DNA of 64,000 bases, taken from assembly GCA_013368315.1 (NCBI GenBank), contig JAACJM010000007.1:372001-436000 (forward strand). The letters are read 5' to 3'. This document shows positions 56,934 to 64,000 of this stretch, piece after piece; within the stretch, counting starts at the first letter, position 1, and each line of letters opens with the position of its first letter. The notes under the pieces are model-generated. The model saw nothing but the letters and a program-made list of their open reading frames with translations, was not told where the DNA came from and made no database searches. The DNA is from Tetrapyrgos nigripes (Eukaryota > Basidiomycota > Agaricomycetes > Agaricales > Campanellaceae). A program made the translations under genes and the position numbers.

Positions 56934-57465
56934 AAGGGGAGGAGGAGGAGGGGAGGTAGGGCTCGGGGCAGCGGCGCGTTGCCAGTTGGGCGTAGATATA
57001 GTACTAGTAGCATGAGTTGCCTGCAAGTGTAGAATATACTCACCATTATCTAATCGACTTGCAAGGCGGGACCGAGCCTGAGGCTCGAAGAAATTCGGCC
57101 GAGTATACAATTCTTGCCCGGATGGAGTTGAGCCATCGTTGACGTTTCTGAAGGTAGACAATGAACAACTAGAAGCTCACGACGGTGCTCTGCGCATAGA
57201 TGATAGAGGCTATTAGGACTTGGCATCTTCCCACTGCCTCAAATTCTATACTATACTAGACTCGAACCACTCGCACTGTGTAACACTTTGATGACAGTCG
57301 ATCAAAAGGAAGGAAGGAAGGAAGGAAGGAAGGAATTTATACACCGCACCACAAAAGCTACAAAATGTAACGAATAGTAGCTCTATGTGGACCCAAGTTA
57401 CTGGATACAGCGGGGCAAGCAACAGTGTCATAGGGCCAATCGTCCTCGCAGGCAGGGTAGGGCGT
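56934..57465. other. intergenic, no gene supported
   Basis: Open frames on the minus strand (for example 56760-57161) are Pro/Ser-rich and overlap the transporter end. I consider them chance. A GGAA microsatellite is listed separately. Confidence 0.4.
57307..57335. repeat. GGAA microsatellite
   Basis: About seven tandem AGGA/GGAA units in an otherwise non-coding stretch. Confidence 0.9.
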
Positions 57466-58097
57466 CTACAACACTGAAGCGCTCTGATACGACGCGGAGA
57501 AGGTACTACGAGAACTCGACGCGAAGCTGCAGAGACGGTATGACGGAATGTCTCGATGCAAGAAAGTCAAGCAAGGTGGCCGGGATGTAGATGGAAAGGT
57601 AAAACATGAGCTAAAAAAGATCAGTAAGAGCAGTGAGAGCAGTAAGAGATACAATAACAAGTACAAGGACATATATGTAAAAACTATTGAATGGCCGAGA
57701 AGAGAAAAGAGAACATATTGTTCGTCAGACCAGATTTCGTCTATCCTCGGGATCCCACACCTATCTTTCCATACAATGGTGGCATTGTGAATAAAACCCG
57801 CAGTGGCATTGACAAGGTTCCAATCGAAAATCCAGCATTTGAGCAACTTGAGGGCATGGTTATTGGTCCGAGATGCGAGGGGATCAAGATTAATGGATGC
57901 CAGGAATGAAGAGTGCAGATTGGTAATTTGAGGAAGGTGGTGACACTGCACAAGAACATGCTCTGGCGTCTCGTAGGAGGCGTTGCAGAAGCGGCAGAGC
58001 ATTGAGCAGGGATCGTCACCGTTGCAAGGAGATCTACCCGGCGAACATCGAAACACCCAAGGGGATACGTTGCTGTCAGCGTAGCGACTGGAAGATA
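57466..58097 (-). mobile_element. LINE-type retrotransposon remnant (reverse transcriptase C-terminus)
   Basis: The minus-strand frame contains SMLCRFCNASYETPEHVLVQ followed by CHHLPQITNLHSSFL. This Cys-x2-Cys ... His-x4-5-Cys arrangement, with the ETPEHVL spacing, is typical of the zinc-binding region after the reverse transcriptase of non-LTR elements. Upstream, RYADSNVSPWVFR and the following residues fit the same region. Downstream the frame becomes a hydrophobic run (LLLYLLLLSLLLLIFF) with no counterpart. No reverse transcriptase core is present. At 58098 the sequence is cut by the hairpin MITE. Confidence 0.5.
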
Positions 58098-58306
58098 CAC
58101 CGCGGGCGGCGAACCATATTTGAGGCATTAAAAAACACGAACTTAAATTACGGATTTTTGAAAGCATCTTTTGCTCGCCGGGCCTACTCCATATGGGACC
58201 GATTTAAGGCCGATATTCCATATGGAGTATGCCTGGGTCCGAGCAAAAATTCGTCATTTAAGTTTAGATTTTTCCAAGCTCCAAATATGCATCGCCGTCC
58301 GCGGTG
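58098..58306. mobile_element. hairpin MITE, 209 bp, with CACCGCGG ends
   Basis: The element is an imperfect palindrome along its length. Left end CACCGCGGGCGGCGAACCAT, right end (reverse complement) CACCGCGGACGGCGATGCAT. Further in, AACTTAAATTACG pairs with AACTTAAATGACG, TTTTGCTCG with TTTTTGCTCGG, and ACTCCATATGG with its own complement. Flanks show ATA on both sides, a possible short target duplication. It lies within the LINE remnant. A relative starts at 59774. Confidence 0.7.
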
Positions 58307-59021
58307 ATAATCCCACTGTTTTTGAGGTCGCGGAAAAATCACGTGGTTGTTTTGACTTGACAAAATTCTCCTCATCCCGAAAAAACTTGGTCCATTTTCT
58401 CAGCTTTGAGTTTCCGAGTGGTACGTAGGAGATACAGGGAGTAAATACAAGGACATCACCGTTTTCCAAATTTTAAAATACGTGTGTCATGTAAAGTTAC
58501 GGGCTGGATACTAACATAGGGGCTCGTCTCACTTCATCCTGCTGCTGTCACTTCACGCCGCCAAATGTATGAAGGAAAGGGCAAGAAGAAAGAAAGAGAA
58601 GGCCTTAAAAACCCCCGGATCTGCGCAGAGTAGTGGTAGGAGGCCTAGTACACGGCTTTCTCAGCAGGAGGGATCAGGCTCTCAGCAAACAGAAACTCCA
58701 TCAAGCGCACGGAGCACTCGGCACAGACTTCGAGAACAAGAAGATGATGGCACTCAGGCTGGTCCATCTAAAAAAGAGAAGAAGCCAAACCCCCGAACCA
58801 CTGAGTGGTTTTGAAACCCCTATTCCCAATCAATCTCCATTACCACCCTCACCTCCGCCTCCACCTCCAAAAACTCCCAATTGTAGACCTGGTCTCTTTC
58901 CACTACCCAACGAGAATTTGGTTCTATCCTCGTTGAAGCCTGGCAGTCCCACCCGCGTGTTTCCGAGTCCTAAACCTTCAGGAAGTCCTATCTCATACTT
59001 GAGTGCCAGTACCAGTACCCC
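58307..59021. other. possible decayed Pro/Ser-rich coding sequence
   Basis: A frame at 58569-58814 (+) codes a basic, Ser/Gln-rich 81-residue peptide. A second frame (58633-59133) continues with a run of Pro and PSPKPSGSPISYLS. They could be one gene with a frameshift or an unrecognised intron, but I see no domain and no promoter. Not called as a gene. Confidence 0.3.
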
Positions 59022-59054
59022 AAGCTCATTGCCTTGCGGCAAGGCAATGAGCTT
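59022..59054. repeat. 33-bp perfect palindrome (16-bp arms, 1-nt centre)
   Basis: AAGCTCATTGCCTTGC, a single G, then its exact reverse complement GCAAGGCAATGAGCTT. Confidence 0.95.
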
Positions 59055-59079
59055 CGTCGACGAGGACAGAGATGCGCAT

Positions 59080-59531
59080 TGCATGCTGAGAATTTGTCCG
59101 TCTTCAAGAGCTTCTCGCGGAAGTAAGACTTAGAGGCAGTCTCCAGTACTTGAGAGGACGTGTAGGGGGTTGACTGGGTCCATGGCGATTTCCTGGCGTT
59201 GTATGGACGCCTGAACGCAAAGACGCGAGAATACAATAAGAAACATACACCTCAAATATATGCCCTTCCTTCACCTGCGCATCCATCAAAGTATTGAGTG
59301 GAATAATAGCCAGGATGATTTTCTGAGACTGCAGGTTGAGTTCCGATGATAGAAGGTGGATACCAAAAGGCAGAGAGGGTTTTCCCGCCGCCAGTAAGCA
59401 CATCATACATCGTAATTATGCCTTGTATGATGTTGCGGCCGGCTTTCTTGCAGAGAAGGGATACTCCAGGTCTTGCATAGGTTATTTCTAGGTCGTTGAA
59501 GTGTTACTTCGTCAATTGTTAGTCTGTCCAT
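59080..59531 (-). pseudogene. decayed RecQ-like (SF2) helicase fragment
   Basis: On the minus strand one frame carries a Walker A block, MYDVLTGGGKTLSAFWYP. The neighbouring frame carries SQKIILAIIPLNTLMDAQVK, typical of motif Ia in fungal RecQ-type helicases. Further on VLLPREALEDGQILSM resembles the motif I-II linker. The blocks are in helicase order but need a frameshift after GGGKT, and an in-frame stop precedes VLLPREAL. Helicases of this sort are abundant and often transposon-linked in mushroom genomes. Only the N-terminal third is present. Confidence 0.45.
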
Positions 59532-59773
59532 GGTAGATGTAGTGAAACAGAGGGACGGAAGTGATAGAGGGTATTGCACGAGAACGGGAGCAAATATCGC
59601 GAAACGGGAAACGGTGAGCGTTTTTTATTAGACAGTATGATAGTTCTACATGGTCGTAGGTACCGTAACGCGGAATTTTGGAGCAAGTTGTCGCGGGATG
59701 GTCGAGATTATTTGGCTAAGTCAAAATAAGCACGTGATTTGGGCGTGACCTCACAAAAGTGCCGGATTTTGCG

Positions 59774-60000
59774 CACCGCGGGCGGCGAACCATATTTGGG
59801 GCATTCACTGCGGACGGGGATGGGTATTTGCCAGCTATTTTTGCCCAGGCGTAAATCTCAAATCTTTCAGAGCAGTTTTTGCAGGCCGAACATACCCCAT
59901 ATGGGATTCCAGCCTCAAAACATACCCCATATGGGACTGTTTTAACTTTTGAGGCTGGAATCCCATATGGGGTAGTTCCGGCACCGAGCAGAAGTGAATA
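59774..60000. mobile_element. second, diverged member of the CACCGCGG MITE family
   Basis: The left end CACCGCGGGCGGCGAACCAT, then ATTTGGGGCATT, matches the left end at 58098 almost exactly. Inside are repeated CCCCATATGGG words and a perfect 26-bp inverted repeat. I cannot find the matching right end, so the right border is approximate. Confidence 0.5.
59895..59972. repeat. 26-bp perfect inverted repeat with 26-nt loop
   Basis: Arm 59895-59920 begins CCCCATATGGGATTCC and ends CTCAAAA. Arm 59947-59972 is its exact reverse complement. The loop itself contains another CCCCATATGGG. The pairing continues imperfectly outwards through GAACATA. Confidence 0.9.
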
Positions 60001-62343
60001 TTTGAATACTTACCGATACTATGGCAGCGTCCCTTGGGGCTTCTCGCCGCTCAAGCAGAATAACAAGCGGAGTTTGGAGATTGTGGTAGGTGGAGTGACT
60101 TTGTGCATCGTGTTCGTCGGGACAGACGATGACGAGAGCAATCATCTCAATACATCGTCAGACGTCCACCGTTTCTGTCACCAATCCCTGTCATCGATTG
60201 CAATGTCGCTTTGCGTTCCTCATCAATCCGCTTCGACGAAAAACATCACTGTTTTCGCTGCTCTGCTTGATAGCTAAATATTGACGTAAGCGTAGTTCTG
60301 TGAAGGAAACAAGACTCACCTTTGACGTTCGCAACCAGGTTATCTTGGCCCTCTCCATGCACTGACAACCAGACGGTGGCCGTGATTGTTGTTCCCCGGA
60401 CTTTGCCCCAAGCCTCTGACCAACAACCGACACCCGTTCCATTCAGGACCCGTATGCAAATGTTTGACACACAACATCCTTTTCCACGTGCGTAGCAATA
60501 TCTCTTCACACGAAAACTCGAGTATTCTGACCAAATCCGAAACCAGGACTGTCGATGAACTGTTTGAAGGAGCAGCACATGCCCAGAGACGCATCCTCGC
60601 AATTATCTGGCCACGGACCCAACAAACACTTCTTCTACCAAGCAAAGGCAGTAGACGGAAATCCCCAAGTCCACCTTCGTGACCCCGTAACAGACGAACT
60701 TCTTGTGTCAATTGCACGACAACCACTTTTCTCTGCCAGGTGAATAGCAGTCCGATAGGAAGCGAAAAACGTAACTCGTGTCCGTTAAAATGTTGGCGGG
60801 GACAGTACATGGCCAAGATACCCTCTTCTGTCAGGGCATGCATATCGTACGGCGGTGGCAAAGGGCTTGGAGGCAGTTGGCGATGACAACCGTCACGGAA
60901 TATAACTCGGATATCTGTCACTGGAATCAGACAAAAACGGTACAGGAATAAGAGAGCGTGTAAAGGTGTGTTTGAGCCCATAGAATGTGGATCACCTTGG
61001 AGAACGTTGACGCACATAGCCAGGAACAAACGAACAAGATGAATTAATTCGACAACATTGTGTTGAGTTGGGGATGGTCTTGGCTGCTCAAACGATAGGT
61101 AAGATACGCGAAGTACACTTTGGGCCTATGTCGCGTGAAATGTAACTCTTTCTACAACCCTAATATGAGAATTCTGGCTACGAGGCCTTCTAGAATCGAG
61201 CCATACCTACAATGCCTCGTAGCCAAAATTGCGAAATTCGATTTGTTGAAAGAGGCATAAACGAAATACAAGGGCAAAGTGGTGGTATACTACACCCTAG
61301 CTCCGCATTTTATCAGAAAGCAGGTAACCTGGTCAGCTCTGCGGGCAACTGGAACTCTCTGGCCACGTACAACAAACGCTACTGCCACCTTCTCTTCCAA
61401 CACTGTTCTCACAGTTATTCCTGTCCTGAACAATCTATGTCAATGCGGATTCTTTTGAGTGAGAAGGATGTTGCGGCCTTTAAATCCCAAGGTCGAGGTT
61501 AAAGTCAATCTATGAAGACCTGTCCGACACCGTCTGTGGATGTAGAATAAGTAAGTATTCTTCTCTCTGGTACTCGAAAACTTACCAAGTCCACTACGCT
61601 GTAGCTGCATAATTTGAACATGGTGACAGTCAGTCGATGCTGTTGACCTGCTTTTCTCAGGCAGATTGCTGTAATTTCGGGTGTGCTCTTGTTAGACGTT
61701 GGGTAGTCGTTGTAGGTTGAGAGAGAAGAAAGACTCATGCGAAGAAAAGAGGATATGTATGGGGCACTGGAGCGACTTCGGAGTCAGACTCCAGTTCATT
61801 AGTATGAGTCCATATTTTTCTTATGTCATCATCTACGTCTTCTTGTCCTCCTCACTCGCTCGGAAGGCCGCTTTCGCATAAACAAGACTCTGTGGGCCGC
61901 AAATCCCTTGCATTTGTCTGCATCTTTTCACTGGTTGAGAATTCATGAGCATGCCATTGTCTTTTCATCCTGAACTGTCACTTTGGAACTGAAAGTCAAC
62001 CAAAACTGGCAAATCGCTTTGCATCAAACATGAACTACTCAGAGATCTAAGTCACTCTTTGACTTGAAATCGAAGCCACTCTTTGGCTCAGAAAAAGCCA
62101 TCGTAATTCTGGCCAGCACGGGATGAATAGGCTTTTCCTTGCTTTTGATATCGCCTGGTTCGTTGCCATTTGTTACTAATACATGTGGCTCAGAAAATGC
62201 ACTTTGTGGACTAAGCTGGCCACTTCACGCGTGCGCAGAAGAATTGTCAGTATTTTATCGATCTGAGTTGCTCGACTCCATCTCTGCTTTGACCTGCTTG
62301 CTCCTACCGAGCACTCACTGTCCTAAACCTCCAGCTCAACGAT
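60001..62343. other. 2.3 kb without a supported gene
   Basis: A frame near 60555-60743 (+) ends in FFYQAKAVDGNPQVHLRDPV, then TDELLVSIARQPLFSAR, which reads like real protein, but I find no start or upstream exon. The opposite strand has a 229-codon frame (60340-61029) of odd composition. A 96-codon frame lies at 61212-61502 (+). Near 62050-62092 CACTCTTTGACTT and CACTCTTTGGCTC form a short imperfect tandem. None can be named. Confidence 0.35.
61170..61230. repeat. 17-bp inverted repeat
   Basis: AATTCTGGCTACGAGGC at 61170-61186 and, reversed, AATTTTGGCTACGAGGC at 61214-61230; one mismatch, 27-nt loop. Confidence 0.8.
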
Positions 62344-63747
62344 ATGTCTGCTGGTGAGTATTCTTTGATACGGTGCGACTGTCGCTGATGTATAGCAGTT
62401 CTCTCCGTCCCCCAGCCTGTCTCTGACTCCTTGACGAACGCCTCTCGAGGTCCTCCGGAACTAATTGACAGTATCATCGACTGCCTCCATAATTCACCAC
62501 GGGTGCTCAAAACCTGCACTCTAGTCGCTCGGTCATGGCTTCCTCGGTCTAGAGTGCATCTTTTTCGCCGTCTCCATTTGCACTTCGAGGAAAGCTCCAG
62601 GAAACCGTCCCTGAACACCTATCTTGCAAATTTTCGTTCTTACATCCTATCCAATCCAACCATCATCTCCTGTGTAGAGGACCTCTCGCTAGACCTCCGC
62701 GTCCGTCCCAGTCCTCCTTCTCCAAACGACATCATGGATACAGTGCCTGAGAATTTACCCTTCACCAATCTGAAATCCCTGGACATCGGCAAACCTTTGT
62801 ATGCCCCAACTCCTGACGCCTCCAAATGGAGAGCATCCCGGATCCTCACCCTCATCAAACAGAATCCTGGCTTGCAGAAGCTCGTGGTATTTGGGTGTGA
62901 TTTAGGAAGGTCTGATGAACCAGAGGCTCAAGATGAAGCCGAGTTACTCGCCTACATCGTCACCTCAATGCCTGGTTTACAGTCTCTGCGTATCTGCGAA
63001 TTTGACGTACCATTCGCCTCCATTGAGTCTGAGCGTTCACTCCTTCCCACTCCGTCGAACCCTTCCGGTCATCTGGTTTCTCTCCAGACGTTGGCCATAG
63101 AGCATTGTCAGTTCGGCCTTGGCCAGAGGCTCTTCCCTCGGACTGGCGACCTTTACCGCCTCCCAGAGCTGGTTTCTTTGGTCCTTCTTGACTGCAATCG
63201 GCCGGACGATGAAGGCAATTTCCAACTCGTTAATCAATACCCACGGACTATAAAGCATCTCGTCATTGCGCTTTCCGAAAGTGAGCATTCTCTTTCTGTC
63301 TCAAACACACGTCATACATCAAACACTGACTTAACGGCTTTTTCTGTCATAGTGAATACCGAAGTAACCAATGCGTCATGGGCCGAAATGTCCAACCTCA
63401 CCGACCTCGTTTTGTACTGGTCTACTCCAGAGCAGCTCATCACCCTCCTCCAACACTTCCTTGAGATTGACACCGTTAAACTCCAATTCCTCCGTCTCAA
63501 TCAACTCTTCCTTCAAAGTCGTGCAGCTCTAGCGTTGCTAGACGCAGTTTTGGCGGCTTTCATCTCACAGACTCCGTCCTTGCAGAGGAAGGTCGCGGTA
63601 CTTCCTAAAGTCAACCAGCACAACGACGAGTTTCGAGGTCTCGACCTCACCGATGTTTTCGCCGTGTTTCCGATTGCTGCGCAGAGCGGTATGGTGGAAA
63701 TGGCGACCGAGACTGATGACTTACACGACATGGTTGATGAACCTTGA
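62344..63747 (+). CDS. F-box-like protein with 10-nt first exon
   Basis: Probable SCF substrate adaptor. The main exon is open from about 62396 but has no ATG before the F-box. An ATG at 62344 with GTGAGT after 10 nt (ATGTCTGCTG) restores a start: MSA, then VLSVPQPVSDSLTNAS and the F-box RGPPELIDSIIDCL, VLKTCTLVARSWLPRSRVHL, FRRLHLHFE. The rest is a divergent leucine-rich-repeat-like region (LQKLVVFGCDLG, LQSLRICEFDVP, LVSLVLLDC). The acceptor is TAGCAG, so two in-frame products differing by one residue are possible. Length about 465 aa. It is typical of the large basidiomycete F-box families. The target is unknown. Confidence 0.82.
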
Positions 63748-64000
63748 AGCTCAGTGACGTTTTAGGACTTCGTTCATTCCGGTCTCCATATACACGATGG
63801 ATAATATTGTGTTCCAGCCTGTCATGACCACTTCTTCTCTATTTTTGACTAGGACAGAATATCAGGGCTGCAGAATACACGTAACTGCGGACCTGTCATT
63901 CTGTTCTGGTTGGTGGAGTGATTGGTAGTGCAGGTCAGACACCGCTCGTACGCACTGCGCGCACATCAAAATATCATCAGTAGTATATTCTAAGGATATT
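63748..64000. other. 3' flank of the F-box gene
   Basis: No coding sequence seen before the window ends. Confidence 0.5.

Noticed and set aside
60340..61029. 229-codon open frame on the minus strand
   Set aside because: Composition (many Arg, Cys, Trp in no pattern) looks like the shadow of another frame. The opposite strand reads more like protein in part.

Overview
The window is nuclear DNA of a filamentous basidiomycete, most likely an agaricomycete. Coding regions are cut by many short introns (about 45-75 nt, GT..AG). There are no operons. The protein families are typical of mushroom-forming fungi: F-box proteins with an 'LPPEL/PPELI' start, ABCC transporters, OPT transporters, secreted S41 peptidases, and a ubiquitin-like protein of a basidiomycete type. 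I cannot name the genus. No rRNA, tRNA, CRISPR array or plasmid feature was recognised.

Layout. 1-16.5 kb: a tRNA-dihydrouridine synthase (+), an aldo/keto reductase (-), a secreted GH43 glycosidase (+), a type-B carboxylesterase (-) and a malic enzyme (-). A 22-bp terminal-inverted-repeat pair (11487-11946) lies between the last two. At 16.5-17.0 kb on the minus strand is a small two-exon gene, easy to miss. It encodes a 133-aa secreted precursor with nine dibasic (kexin-type) sites and four W-containing heptapeptides: a kexin-processed repeat peptide precursor. 18-38 kb: a Ser-rich unknown protein, then three tandem paralogues of a secreted S41-family peptidase (20.9-23.9, 30.1-33.0 and 34.6-37.6 kb, all minus). 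Between the first and second copy sit an acid-sphingomyelinase-like enzyme (+) and an F-box protein (+).

38-57 kb: a large ABCC/MRP transporter (-), a ubiquitin-like-domain gene broken by one in-frame TGA exactly at the 'RLRGG' junction, a tiny four-exon gene with a good TATA box, a flavin monooxygenase with an apparent 1-nt frameshift, and a secreted agmatinase-like ureohydrolase (-). The last is divergent from an OPT oligopeptide transporter (+), and their shared promoter holds seven GATA-factor sites. 57-62 kb is gene-poor and repeat-rich: a LINE reverse-transcriptase remnant, a 209-bp hairpin MITE and a related second copy, long palindromes, and a decayed RecQ-like helicase. 62.3-63.7 kb: a second F-box protein with a 10-nt first exon.

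How they might work together. Most genes look independent: carbon scavenging by GH43 and esterase, nitrogen acquisition by peptidases, OPT and agmatinase. A more speculative reading links the kexin-processed peptide precursor, the S41 peptidase array and the peptide/xenobiotic transporters into one peptide-based locus. The sequence does not prove that link, and I saw no UstY/DUF3328-type oxidase.
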